NCBI GenBank assembly: GCA_902570425.1
Contig: CACFYB010000002.1
Span: forward strand, 88,160 to 152,159
Reading direction: 5' to 3'
DNA from: an uncultured Pelagibacteraceae bacterium
GTDB lineage: Bacteria; Pseudomonadota; Alphaproteobacteria; Pelagibacterales; Pelagibacteraceae
Length of the DNA: 64,000 nucleotides
Under the pieces are notes generated by a model that saw nothing but the letters and a program-made list of their open reading frames with translations, was not told the origin of the DNA and did no database searches. Positions 32,545-41,358 of the stretch are shown piece by piece (position 1 is the first letter of the stretch; each line of letters opens with the position of its first letter). The translations under genes and the position numbers were made by a program.

Positions 32545-34759
32545 CTAAAGGTTTTCCAGTAGCAAGAGTATGTTTAATTCTATCTTGAGTTTGTTTAGTT
32601 TCGATTAATCTCATAAAAGCATCGAGTTCCAATTTAAACAAATCATCCTCTGTAAGAGTTTTATCTTTGGTAGTTTCACCACCACTTAATACATGAGCTA
32701 ATTCTTTTGCTACAGTCAAACCATGATCCAATATAACTTTATCATTATAAAGTTTTTCTAAAATTTTGTTCATATCATCAATAACAGCTTTGCCAGGTAA
32801 ATTAAATGTAAGCTCATTGGGTGCTTTAAAGTCTTTGTTTTCACTTAAGATTTTTTTCGATACTTCAAGTAGGCTATTTCTATTCATAATTCTTTTATTT
32901 TCAGGTAATAAGTATTTCAAAGGTTCTGCCTCGACTGGAGATGTGGCTGTTCTACCATAACCAATTATATCAAATACTTTTAAAGGCGCATATTTTGAAT
33001 CCTTCTTAGCCTCTTCAGTATTTAACCATCTAGCCAACATTTCTTTACATCCACCACCTGCAGGAATTAATCCAACGATAGTCTCTACTAATCCAATTAC
33101 AATATTAGTATGTGAGGCTACAAAATTACTTTGAACTAAAACTTCAAAACCTCCACCCAAAGTTAACCCTGACGGAGCAGATATAACTGGATGTTTGGAG
33201 TACTTCAAGTGTTTACAAGTGTCTTGAAAATATTTAATAAATTTTTCTATAGATTTAAAATCATTTTTATCCGCAAACTCCATTGTATAAGTTAAGTTCA
33301 CACCTGCAGAAAATTGCATACTCTCATTTATTATGATTAAAGGTTTATCGGTAGCTTTCTTAAGTGCATCCATTGAGTCATAATCAAGTGCATTAGCTTT
33401 TGTTGTAAACTCAACAATATTAAAATCATTGAATCTATAAATTGTAGCTGAACTATTACCATCAATACTTGACGCAGTTTTTTTAATCTTGCCTAAAGTT
33501 TCAATTGTTGTGTATTTTTGTCTTTCACCATAAAAATTTTCATCTTTAGAATCAGATAAATTTTCTAAAAAGTTATTACCTTTATATTCATCAACTTTAT
33601 CGAAGAAATTTTTAACACCAATTTCCTCTAACATCTCAAAAGGTCCCTTCGCCCAATTAAATCCAAGTCTCATAGCCTCATCTATGTCATTAAATTCTTT
33701 TGTAATCCCAGGAACTAGTGATGAAGCATATTTTATTATCTTAGATATTACTGACCAAGCATAGTCTCCATACTTATCTTTTCTATTAATTAAAGCGTTT
33801 AAATCTACTTTGTCGGACTTAATATCTATTTTTTTACTTGTAGAGTACTCTCCAGTTTCAAGATTAATAGCTTCCATAATTTTTCCACTATCTGTCTTTT
33901 TCATTCTGTAGAAACCACCTTTGCCTTTTCTGCCTGTATATCCAGTTTCAATCAATTTTTTTACTAATGGAATTTCTTTAGCAACTTCATGGAACTCATC
34001 AGACTCCGGAAGTTCTTTAATAAAACTTTTTAACACATCTGCCATTAAATCTATTCCAATCAAATCATATAATCCAAAAACTCCTGTTTTAGGTATGCCC
34101 ATAGGTCTTCCAAAGATTGCATCTGCTTCTTCGACAGAAAGTTTCATCTTAAATGCTTCGGTCATCGCGATTTGCATCGCGTACACACCTACCCTATTTC
34201 CCAGAAAACCCGGGGTATCATTACAAACAATCGCTCCTTTACCTAATTCAATTTCACAAAATTCTTTTAATTGATTAATCTTATTTAAATCATTGTCTTC
34301 GTTTTTAACAATTTCAAGAAGCCCCATGTATCTTACGGGATTAAAAAAATGTGTAATACAAAAGTCTTTTTTTTGCTCTTTGTCTAAATTTTGGGATAAA
34401 ACTTTAATTGGAATTGATGAAGTGTTAGATGAAACTATCGCACCTTCTTTACGACTTTTAAAAATTTTTTCATAAATTTGATGTTTAATATCAATTCTCT
34501 CAACAACTGCTTCGACGATCCAATCTGCTTTTTCAACTACAGAAAAATCATCAGCAATATTTCCAACTTTAATATTGTTTATTTTAGATTTATCTATTAG
34601 CAACGGTGGCTTTGATTTGTGAATTCTTTCTCTTGCATTTTCACTTATTTCAGTTTTTAAATCTAATAAAGTAACTGGAATATTTGCATTACAAAGATGT
34701 GCAGCTATACCACTGCCCATTGTACCTGAACCAATTACCACTACATTTTTAATTTTCAT
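32537..34759 (-). CDS. 3-hydroxyacyl-CoA dehydrogenase / enoyl-CoA hydratase fusion (FadN-like order)
   Basis: A two-activity beta-oxidation protein, 740 residues. The hydroxyacyl-CoA dehydrogenase half is N-terminal (VVVIGSGTMGSGIAAHLCNA at residues 6-25; NDTPGFLGNRVG later) and the enoyl-CoA hydratase half is C-terminal (from about residue 445; SAPSGLTLGGGFEVLVQSN and the oxyanion-hole region VGLIPAGGG). This domain order is the reverse of FadB/FadJ and matches Bacillus FadN. No thiolase or acyl-CoA dehydrogenase is in the window. It lies 11 bases downstream of potC, so is the last gene of the pot operon or read from within it. Why a beta-oxidation enzyme travels with a polyamine-type transporter is unclear. 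Confidence 0.88.
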   Translation of the reverse strand: MKIKNVVVIGSGTMGSGIAAHLCNANIPVTLLDLKTEISENARERIHKSKPPLLIDKSKINNIKVGNIADDFSVVEKADWIVEAVVERIDIKHQIYEKIFKSRKEGAIVSSNTSSIPIKVLSQNLDKEQKKDFCITHFFNPVRYMGLLEIVKNEDNDLNKINQLKEFCEIELGKGAIVCNDTPGFLGNRVGVYAMQIAMTEAFKMKLSVEEADAIFGRPMGIPKTGVFGLYDLIGIDLMADVLKSFIKELPESDEFHEVAKEIPLVKKLIETGYTGRKGKGGFYRMKKTDSGKIMEAINLETGEYSTSKKIDIKSDKVDLNALINRKDKYGDYAWSVISKIIKYASSLVPGITKEFNDIDEAMRLGFNWAKGPFEMLEEIGVKNFFDKVDEYKGNNFLENLSDSKDENFYGERQKYTTIETLGKIKKTASSIDGNSSATIYRFNDFNIVEFTTKANALDYDSMDALKKATDKPLIIINESMQFSAGVNLTYTMEFADKNDFKSIEKFIKYFQDTCKHLKYSKHPVISAPSGLTLGGGFEVLVQSNFVASHTNIVIGLVETIVGLIPAGGGCKEMLARWLNTEEAKKDSKYAPLKVFDIIGYGRTATSPVEAEPLKYLLPENKRIMNRNSLLEVSKKILSENKDFKAPNELTFNLPGKAVIDDMNKILEKLYNDKVILDHGLTVAKELAHVLSGGETTKDKTLTEDDLFKLELDAFMRLIETKQTQDRIKHTLATGKPLVN

Positions 34760-34770
34760 GATATGACTTG

Positions 34771-35625
34771 TTATTGATTTATTCCTCTGAGTCTTTCAGA
34801 TCTTCTTCTTAAAAGTTCAGCAGTTACTAATATCAAGGTTGATAATATAATCAAACAAGTTGCAACAGCTAAAATAGTTGGACTCAGCTGTTCCCTCAAT
34901 CCCGTCCACATTTGAATTGGAATAGTAGTATTTTCTAATCCAGCTAAGAATAAAACTACAACAACTTCATCAAATGAAGTCACAAATGCAAATAAACCTC
35001 CAGAGATAACTCCTGGTAAAATCAATGGTAAAGTAATCTTCATAAAAGTATTCACAGGATCACTTCCTAAACTTGCAGCAGCTCTTGTAACACTATGATC
35101 AAATCCTGACAAAGTAGCTGTAACTGTGATTACCACGAAAGGAGTTCCTAAAATAATATGAGCAAGAACAATACCAGTATGTGTTGCTGCCAAACCAGCC
35201 TTTGCCATAAAGAAAAATATTGCAACACCAGAAATAATTAAAGGTACAATCATAGGTGAAATTAGAACAGCCATTATCAAACCTTTGTAAGGCATATGTC
35301 TGCTGCTTAATCCTAGAGCAGCAACTGTTCCAAGTATAACAGAACCAATAGTAGCGAAAATTGCAATTATAAAACTATTCTTAGCAGCTAATCCCCAAGG
35401 ATTTTTGGTTCCGTAAATCATATCTTTATACCATCTCAAAGAAAAAGCATCTGGATCTAAACGCTTCATTCCTTCAGAAAAACTCAAAAACTCTTCTGCA
35501 TTAAATGATAATGGAAAGATTACAAATAAAGGTGCGATTAGAAAAAAGAAAACTGCACCACAAATTGTAAGATAAATATAGTGCCAAATTCGGTAATGTG
35601 GTTCGGTATATTTTGGTAAAGCCAT
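34771..35625 (-). CDS. potC: Polyamine/opine-type ABC transporter permease (PotC-like)
   Basis: Inner-membrane permease of 284 residues with six hydrophobic segments. The EAA loop for contact with the ATPase reads RAAASLGSDPVNTFMKITLPLILPG, and GGLFAFVTSFDEVVVVLFLAG is a well-known stretch of PotC and relatives. It is five bases after potB. With PotB it forms the channel served by PotD and powered by PotA. Confidence 0.92.
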   Translation of the reverse strand: MALPKYTEPHYRIWHYIYLTICGAVFFFLIAPLFVIFPLSFNAEEFLSFSEGMKRLDPDAFSLRWYKDMIYGTKNPWGLAAKNSFIIAIFATIGSVILGTVAALGLSSRHMPYKGLIMAVLISPMIVPLIISGVAIFFFMAKAGLAATHTGIVLAHIILGTPFVVITVTATLSGFDHSVTRAAASLGSDPVNTFMKITLPLILPGVISGGLFAFVTSFDEVVVVLFLAGLENTTIPIQMWTGLREQLSPTILAVATCLIILSTLILVTAELLRRRSERLRGINQ

Positions 35626-35630
35626 ATTTA

Positions 35631-36884
35631 TTATCCTAATTTAATATTATCAATTCCAACTATTTTATTATAAAGCCAATAAATCACTAAAACTCCACTC
35701 AACAACATTAATCCCATTGCAGATGCAAAGCTCCAATCTAATGTACTTTTCATATGAAAGGCAATTTGGTTACTTATTAAAGTCCCAGATGCTCCACCAA
35801 CTAATGCAGGTGTTATGTAATAACCTATTGCTAAAATAAATACTAATAAACAACCTGCGCCTATTCCAGGTATTGTTAAAGGGAAATAAACCTTCCAAAA
35901 TGCAACGAACGGTGTTCCACCTAGTGATTTTCCAGCTCTCATTAAGCTTGGTGAGATAGTTTTCATTACACTGTAAAGTGGTAGGACCATAAACGGCAAT
36001 AGTATTTGGGTCATTGCCACATAACTTCCTGTTTTGTTGTACATCATTTCAGGTCTATTATCATCTGCAACCAATCCAATCCCCACAAAGAAATCATTAA
36101 CTATTCCTTGTTGTTGCAACAAAATCATCCAGCTAGCCGTCCTTACAAGTAGTGAAGTCCAAAACGGAAGTAATACGCAGATCATTAATAAGTTACTGTA
36201 CTTCATAGGCAAAGTAGCTAATAAATGAGCTATTGGATAAGCCATTAAGAAACAAAAGACTGTAACAAAAAATGCAATCTCTAGAGTTCTTAACCATAAC
36301 ACTCTGTGTATTCTTCTATCTTCTTCAACACTTACTATTTTTCCTTCTTCATTTACATACATATCCATTCCTTTTAGATATTTTTGACCTGTAAATTCAG
36401 GAGCTCTTCTCTGAATTGCTCTCCAGTATTCAACATCAGCCCATCGTTTGTGCACTGACATTATTTGTTCTTTATAATTTCCTTCTTCAAATGATTTTGA
36501 TTTTCTTCTTAACTTTTTAATAATACTTTTAAATCCATTTTTAGTATAATTAAGTTGAGTTGATAATTTACCTTCACGTTTATCCTCAACTAGTTTTATA
36601 AAATCTTCATGAAATGCCGCAAAAACTTCTTCTTCAGGTAATTCTTGACCGTCCCAATTTTCCATTGCCTTAAAAGTTTTTGGAAGCATTTGTGTTACCA
36701 TTTTATCATCGACACTTCTGAACAACATGTCACCTATTGGAAATACATAAGTAATTATTAAAAAAAATAATAATGGAGCTACAAGCAAGAAAGCTTTGAC
36801 CTTATTCTTTCTCTCTGCTTTTTTAAGACTTACCTCTAAAGGTATCCCATCTGTTGTTAAAATCTGTTTAGTTTCTGAGCTCAT
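35631..36884 (-). CDS. potB: Polyamine/opine-type ABC transporter permease (PotB-like), with large extra domain
   Basis: A permease of 417 residues, about 110-130 longer than E. coli PotB. The extra sequence lies between the first membrane helix (about residues 31-50) and the second (about 198-218) and is soluble and charged, presumably periplasmic. The core keeps the EAA-type loop (RAGKSLGGTPFVAFWKVYFPLTIPGI). The start codon lies only seven bases after the base of a strong hairpin (36892-36917) and has no Shine-Dalgarno sequence between, so translation may depend on transcripts that begin or are cut inside the intergenic region. Same insert is known in some alphaproteobacterial PotB relatives as I recall. 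Confidence 0.9.
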   Translation of the reverse strand: MSSETKQILTTDGIPLEVSLKKAERKNKVKAFLLVAPLLFFLIITYVFPIGDMLFRSVDDKMVTQMLPKTFKAMENWDGQELPEEEVFAAFHEDFIKLVEDKREGKLSTQLNYTKNGFKSIIKKLRRKSKSFEEGNYKEQIMSVHKRWADVEYWRAIQRRAPEFTGQKYLKGMDMYVNEEGKIVSVEEDRRIHRVLWLRTLEIAFFVTVFCFLMAYPIAHLLATLPMKYSNLLMICVLLPFWTSLLVRTASWMILLQQQGIVNDFFVGIGLVADDNRPEMMYNKTGSYVAMTQILLPFMVLPLYSVMKTISPSLMRAGKSLGGTPFVAFWKVYFPLTIPGIGAGCLLVFILAIGYYITPALVGGASGTLISNQIAFHMKSTLDWSFASAMGLMLLSGVLVIYWLYNKIVGIDNIKLG

Positions 36885-36885
36885 A

Positions 36886-36917
36886 AATAAAAAGGGCGGT
36901 TATAAATAACCGCCCTT
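36886..36917 (-). terminator. Intrinsic terminator or attenuator between potD and potB
   Basis: An 11-base-pair perfect stem AAGGGCGGTTA (36892-36902) / TAACCGCCCTT (36907-36917) with loop TAAA. On the minus strand it is followed by TTTTTATTTATG, in which the last three bases are the potB start codon. It should stop most transcripts after potD and keep permease levels low. Confidence 0.8.
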
Positions 36918-36954
36918 AAATTATAATATATAATTAAGTTCTTTAAAACTTAAA

Positions 36955-38082
36955 TTATAGACCAGCTTTCATAGCTTCCCATTTTTCACCAAGCTCTGTT
37001 CCGTTATCAGCCCAGAAAATTGGATCTACTAGGAAGTAGTTTTTAGTGTTAGCTGGTGCAGTTGGCATTTGTGGTACCATGTTAGTCTTACCATCTTTAT
37101 ACCAAGGCTCACCTTTTTCCATAATACTAATTGAAGATTTTCTCCAAGGAGCATATGCGATGTATTTAGCACTTCCTGCTAACATCTCTGCACTAGTCAT
37201 CATAGCTAAAGCTTTTTTAGCCATACCATTAGCATCGTTTGGTCCACCTTTAACTTGTACGAAATATTCGTAGTCAAGACCTTGGCCATCCCAAACTTGT
37301 TTGATTGGTGCACCTTCTCCAATTTCAGCATTGAAGAATCTACCATTCCAACCAGTAGCCATTACTACTTCACCTGATACTAACAGTTCTGGTGGTTGAG
37401 CACCTGCAGACCAAAATACACATCCACCGTTAGGGTCTGTGCAAAGTTTTTTGATCTTGTTCATTGCTCTTTCAACACCTTTTTCTGTTTCTAAAGCTTT
37501 GTAGATTTTTGCTCCACCTTTTCCTGGCTTAATACCATCTGCAGCTAAAGCAATCTCTAAATTAGTTAGAGCGCTTTTGTAGATAGCTCTTTTTCCAGGG
37601 AATTTCTTTGTGTTAAAGAAATCTTTGATAGTCTTTGGAGTACCTTTAACATTATTAGTGTTATAAGCGTAGTTCCAAGAATATAAAATATTTCCTACAG
37701 CACATTTACTAGGCATAGCAGTAAAGAAATCTTTACTTGCTGGAGTTCCATCTGGAGCTGGTGGAAAGTCTTTATCGAAATCAAATTCAACAAATAAACC
37801 TTCATCACATCCAGTAATAGTATCCATTGCAAACACGTCGATTATATCCCACGTGATCTTTCCAGCTTCTTTTTGTGCTTTGATTTCTGATAAACCACCT
37901 GAATAGTCAACCCAAGCAATGTTAATGCCCAGTTTTTTAGCAGTTGGATCACCATATCCTAACTTTTGAGACTCAGTATAAGCCCCACCCCAAGATACCG
38001 CAGTTACTGTAGTTGCGAAAGCTGAAGTAGTTAGTGAAAGTACAAAAGAAATAGCTAGTAATATTTTACTAAGTTTTTTCAT
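36955..38082 (-). CDS. potD: Polyamine-type periplasmic substrate-binding protein (PotD-like)
   Basis: Extracellular solute-binding protein for the pot-type importer, 375 residues. The frame is open from 38142, but that start codon is part of the -35 box of its promoter; the ATG at 38082 has an excellent ribosome site (CGGAGGAAAAA) and gives a classic signal peptide (MKKLSKILLAISFVLSLTTSAFA). The mature part resembles the PotD/spermidine-putrescine family: VTAVSWGGAYTESQKLGYG, PSKCAVGNILYSWNYAYN, VMATGWNGRFFNAEIGEG. Because ectoine-utilisation-like genes lie upstream, the ligand may be an ectoine- or amino-acid-derived compound rather than a polyamine. Inference only. Confidence 0.88.
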   Translation of the reverse strand: MKKLSKILLAISFVLSLTTSAFATTVTAVSWGGAYTESQKLGYGDPTAKKLGINIAWVDYSGGLSEIKAQKEAGKITWDIIDVFAMDTITGCDEGLFVEFDFDKDFPPAPDGTPASKDFFTAMPSKCAVGNILYSWNYAYNTNNVKGTPKTIKDFFNTKKFPGKRAIYKSALTNLEIALAADGIKPGKGGAKIYKALETEKGVERAMNKIKKLCTDPNGGCVFWSAGAQPPELLVSGEVVMATGWNGRFFNAEIGEGAPIKQVWDGQGLDYEYFVQVKGGPNDANGMAKKALAMMTSAEMLAGSAKYIAYAPWRKSSISIMEKGEPWYKDGKTNMVPQMPTAPANTKNYFLVDPIFWADNGTELGEKWEAMKAGL

Positions 38083-38113
38083 TTTTCCTCCGTTTAAACG
38101 TTTGTAAAAGTAA

Positions 38114-38142
38114 ATTAAAGCAAGTCTAAGTACTAGAGTCAA
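38114..38142 (-). promoter_or_regulatory. Sigma-70-type promoter for potD
   Basis: Minus-strand TTGACT (38142-38137), exactly 17 bases, then TTTAAT (38119-38114); the predicted start of transcription is about 25 bases before the potD ATG. This internal promoter between potA and potD, together with the terminator after potD, makes potD a separately transcribed unit in the middle of the operon. Confidence 0.68.
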
Positions 38143-38182
38143 CAGGCGTTTTCCACTTATTATACAAAGACTTTTGAGATGT

Positions 38183-39268
38183 TTATTTTGGGTCTAAGGC
38201 TCTTGCGTCCTCACTATTCCATCCAATCTTAATTTCATTTCCAAGCTTAATATCAAGATTTGCTGAACTATTTGGTACTTTTAAAATAAACTCAGGATTT
38301 CCTAATAAATTTATTCGAACTCTTGTATGATCACCATGGTAAATAACTTCCTCAATTTTTCCATTATGAATATTATCCATTTGGTTTTTAGGATTAATTA
38401 AAGCTCTTTCCGGTCTTAATGAAACTTTTGTTTTCTCACCTTTGGACTTAACAGATATAGGATTAGCTATAATTTCAGCGTTCGTCAATTTCACTTTACA
38501 CTTTTCACCTGATATATCTGAGACTTCTCCATTAAATGTATTATTTTCTCCAATAAATTCGGCAACAAAAGAATTAACTGGTTTCTCATATAATTCATCT
38601 GGACTTGAGAGCTGTTGAACCTTTCCATCATTAAAAACTGCTATACGATTTGACATCGTTAAAGCTTCACTTTGATCATGAGTTACATAAACTACAGTTA
38701 CTCCAATACTTTCATGTATGTGTTTAATTTCATACTGCATACTCTCTCTTAAATTTTTATCTAAAGCACCTAAAGGCTCATCCATTAAAACTAGTTGTGG
38801 ATCAAACACTAACGATCTAGCAACCGCAACCCTTTGTTGTTGTCCTCCAGATAATTGTCCAGGCATCCTTGATGCAAAACCCTGAAGCGATACCATAGAC
38901 AGCGCCTTATCAATCTTTTTGTCTGCTTCATCTTTTGGAATTTTTCTTACTCTTAATGGAAATGCTAAATTTTCGTAAACTGTCATGTGTGGAAATAAAG
39001 CATAGTTTTGGAATACCATTCCAATTCCTCTTTTATGTGGAGGTATACTTGAGATCGCTTTTCCACCTAAATAGATTTCTCCGTTAGTTGGTGTTTCAAA
39101 CCCAGCTAACATCATTAAGCATGTCGTTTTTCCAGAACCAGATGGTCCTAGCATTGTGATAAACTCACCTTCAGCAATATCTAATTGAAGGTTCTTGACG
39201 ACTAAAATTTTACCATCATAACTTTTATCTACATTTTCGAACTTAACAAAATCTTTTTGTTTTGACAT
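38183..39268 (-). CDS. potA: Polyamine-type ABC transporter ATP-binding protein (PotA-like)
   Basis: ATPase of the pot-type importer, 361 residues. Walker A GPSGSGKTTC near residue 42, Q-loop VFQNYALFPHMTVYENLAFPL, signature [15 protein letters not shown] and Walker B LVLMDEPLGALD are intact. The C-terminal TOBE-type domain (about 280-360; VSLRPERALI, EEVIYHGDHTRVRINL) is usual for PotA. Gene order is potA, potD, potB, potC, then the fadN-like gene; potA is downstream of the eutD/doeA-like gene by 51 bases. Confidence 0.93.
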   Translation of the reverse strand: MSKQKDFVKFENVDKSYDGKILVVKNLQLDIAEGEFITMLGPSGSGKTTCLMMLAGFETPTNGEIYLGGKAISSIPPHKRGIGMVFQNYALFPHMTVYENLAFPLRVRKIPKDEADKKIDKALSMVSLQGFASRMPGQLSGGQQQRVAVARSLVFDPQLVLMDEPLGALDKNLRESMQYEIKHIHESIGVTVVYVTHDQSEALTMSNRIAVFNDGKVQQLSSPDELYEKPVNSFVAEFIGENNTFNGEVSDISGEKCKVKLTNAEIIANPISVKSKGEKTKVSLRPERALINPKNQMDNIHNGKIEEVIYHGDHTRVRINLLGNPEFILKVPNSSANLDIKLGNEIKIGWNSEDARALDPK

Positions 39269-39319
39269 AAAATAAATAACTTTAAAACATTTGTGAGTAT
39301 AAATTTCAACCTTTAATAA

Positions 39320-40489
39320 TTAGCTTTTAACGTGAAGTTCTTTGGACATATTGCAGAATAATTCTGCTCCTTTATCTGTTACTCTTACTGCCTCAGAAGC
39401 TTCAACGCCCCAATCTCCAAATTGCATTACAGCAATCATATGAAAACAAATATTTGGCTCTAGAAGTGTCATGTCACCTTTATAAATATTTAGAGTATGC
39501 TCTCCCCAATCAGGCGGATAACCAATTCCAATTGAATAACCGGTCCTAGATTTTTTTTCGATACCGTATTTATCTAAAATTTTCCAAAATGCATGAGCTA
39601 CATCATCAACTGTGTTTCCAGGTTTTGTCGCATCAATTCCTGCTTCAAGAGCTTCAATTGTTTTTTTCATTGTATCAATTTTTAATTGATCAGGTTTTCC
39701 TAGCAAGACGGTTCTAGCCATAGGCGCATGATATCTTTTATAAACTCCTGAAAGCTCTATAATAGTGGCATCACCTTCAATAAACTCGTCTTGAGTAGCA
39801 GTTAAGTGAGAAGCTGATGTACCTTTACCCGTTGGTAATAATGTTGCAATACTAGAATATTCACCACCAAATTCTGGAGTACCATAGAATAATGCTTTTT
39901 GAATTTCACCAACAGCATCACATTGTCTTACACCTGGTTTAATTACTTCAAAAGCCTTTTTCATTCCTAACTCGGAAATTTTTGCTGCAGATTTCATAAA
40001 ATTTATTTCGGTTTCTGATTTTATTAGCCTCACCCAATTTACCAATCTCTCTGAGTCTTTAATTCTTGCGTTTGACAAACCTTTTTTAATTTTTTCGTAA
40101 CAGAATGCAGTAAAGTAATGAGCATCCATCTCTAGTCCAATAGAGAGTTTATCCCATTTTTTATCTTTTATTATTTTAATGAGATAATCATAAGGATGTT
40201 TAGGCCATGTATGAATATAATGCTCATCATAAACGATTATATTTTCTTTTTTGAGATAAGTTTTTATGTAAGCCCCTCCAGCGTCTTGGTCTCGGACAAA
40301 ACATATTGGCTCGTCAGCATCAATATGAACTAGTGCACATTGGGCATAATAAAATGACCATGCATCATATCCTGTTAAATAATTAATATTATTAGTGTCA
40401 TGTGAGATTAAAAGTTCAATATCTTTTTCTTGCATCATTTTTTGAACTTTTAAAAGTCTTTGTTTATATTCTTCTTTTTTGAAAAGCAT
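39320..40489 (-). CDS. M24-family hydrolase resembling ectoine hydrolase (DoeA/EutD)
   Basis: A 389-residue creatinase-fold protein. The place of the first two M24 metal ligands reads ELSGVYKRYHAPMARTV, where ordinary M24 peptidases have Asp-x-Gly and Tyr-x-x-Asp-x-x-Arg-Thr; both aspartates are replaced (Glu and Pro). This same loss is, as I remember, typical of ectoine hydrolases DoeA/EutD, which work without metal. The later LEPNICFHM and GVEASEAVRVT keep glutamates. With the EutA-like gene immediately before it, ring opening of ectoine or hydroxyectoine is a good hypothesis. A plain Xaa-Pro peptidase or creatinase is less likely. The companion deacetylase DoeB/EutE is not in this window. 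Confidence 0.75.
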   Translation of the reverse strand: MLFKKEEYKQRLLKVQKMMQEKDIELLISHDTNNINYLTGYDAWSFYYAQCALVHIDADEPICFVRDQDAGGAYIKTYLKKENIIVYDEHYIHTWPKHPYDYLIKIIKDKKWDKLSIGLEMDAHYFTAFCYEKIKKGLSNARIKDSERLVNWVRLIKSETEINFMKSAAKISELGMKKAFEVIKPGVRQCDAVGEIQKALFYGTPEFGGEYSSIATLLPTGKGTSASHLTATQDEFIEGDATIIELSGVYKRYHAPMARTVLLGKPDQLKIDTMKKTIEALEAGIDATKPGNTVDDVAHAFWKILDKYGIEKKSRTGYSIGIGYPPDWGEHTLNIYKGDMTLLEPNICFHMIAVMQFGDWGVEASEAVRVTDKGAELFCNMSKELHVKS

Positions 40490-40491
40490 AA

Positions 40492-41238
40492 TTAATTTTT
40501 AAGAAATAGTTTTCCAAAACCTTTAACATTTTTATTTTCACCAATTTCCACTAATGTGTTCCAAATCAAAGCTTGATTACTAGATAAAACTGGTTTTTTA
40601 AGTTTACTTTCTAATCTATCAATTATGTTTAAGACTGGTAACGCAGTACAAGAAATAAATAGTGCATCTGCTCCTGCAATATTCATTTTAGATAAAATTT
40701 TAAATAAAAAATCCTGATCAACTTTACCAATATCATAGTCAGCAGCAATATCCAAATATGAATTTGAAACAACTTCAAATTTTTCTTTTAAAAAATGATT
40801 TACAACTTCATCATTCAACTTTTTACTATAAGGTGTAAAAATCGCTAATTTTTTTACATTAAATTTTTTTAAAGCTATGATTGCGGCTGAACTTGGTGTT
40901 GTTAACTTTGCTTTTGGTTTTGCTGCTTTTACTTTTTTTTTAATTGAATCATATCCAGTAGCTATAGTTCCAGAAGTACATCCATAGACTACACAATCTA
41001 TATCTTCATTAGGTAAAATGTTATTTGTAACTTCTGTAACTTTTTTAGACATTTTGATTAGATTTTTTCTAGAAAGTGGATTATAACATTTAATTCTGTT
41101 TACAAAAAAATCTATTTTTTTATCTTTAATCACTCTTAAAAAATCTCTTTCGATAATAAAGTCAGTTGCTAAAGCAATTAAGCCAACTCTAGGGTTGTTT
41201 TTTAGATTAAATTTTGGCTTTATTTTATTTGATTTCAT
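40492..41238 (-). CDS. Asp/Glu racemase superfamily protein, EutA/maleate-isomerase-like
   Basis: A 248-residue two-domain racemase-fold protein. The catalytic cysteine pair is visible as VYGCTSGTIATGYDS (about residue 86) and FISCTALPVLN (about residue 198), one in each half. The wording resembles EutA and maleate isomerases rather than glutamate racemase. EutA is the ectoine-utilisation protein of unknown exact reaction in rhizobial eutABCDE clusters. Gene is two bases before the eutD/doeA-like gene and divergent from the livK-type gene at 41359. Lysine-rich N-terminus (KSNKIKPKFNLKNN). Confidence 0.75.
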   Translation of the reverse strand: MKSNKIKPKFNLKNNPRVGLIALATDFIIERDFLRVIKDKKIDFFVNRIKCYNPLSRKNLIKMSKKVTEVTNNILPNEDIDCVVYGCTSGTIATGYDSIKKKVKAAKPKAKLTTPSSAAIIALKKFNVKKLAIFTPYSKKLNDEVVNHFLKEKFEVVSNSYLDIAADYDIGKVDQDFLFKILSKMNIAGADALFISCTALPVLNIIDRLESKLKKPVLSSNQALIWNTLVEIGENKNVKGFGKLFLKN

Positions 41239-41284
41239 TATTTTATTTAATTAAAGCTACTACAAATTAGGTTAATTTGCTTGT

Positions 41285-41312
41285 TGAAAATTTTTGTAAA
41301 TTAGATTTAATT
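41285..41312 (+). promoter_or_regulatory. Sigma-70-type promoter for the 41359 binding protein
   Basis: TTGAAA (41285-41290), 16 bases, TTTAAT (41307-41312). The transcript would start about 40 bases before the ATG, which has a good AGAGGAAAA ribosome site. It closely matches the promoter before the second livK-type gene (54691-54719). Confidence 0.55.
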
Positions 41313-41358
41313 TAACTTTGTACAAATAAATAGTTAACTAAATAAAAAGAGGAAAATA

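Noticed and set aside
38083..38142. An upstream TTG start for the PotD-like protein
   Set aside because: That codon is the -35 box of a good promoter, and the ATG at 38082 has a strong ribosome site followed at once by a signal peptide.
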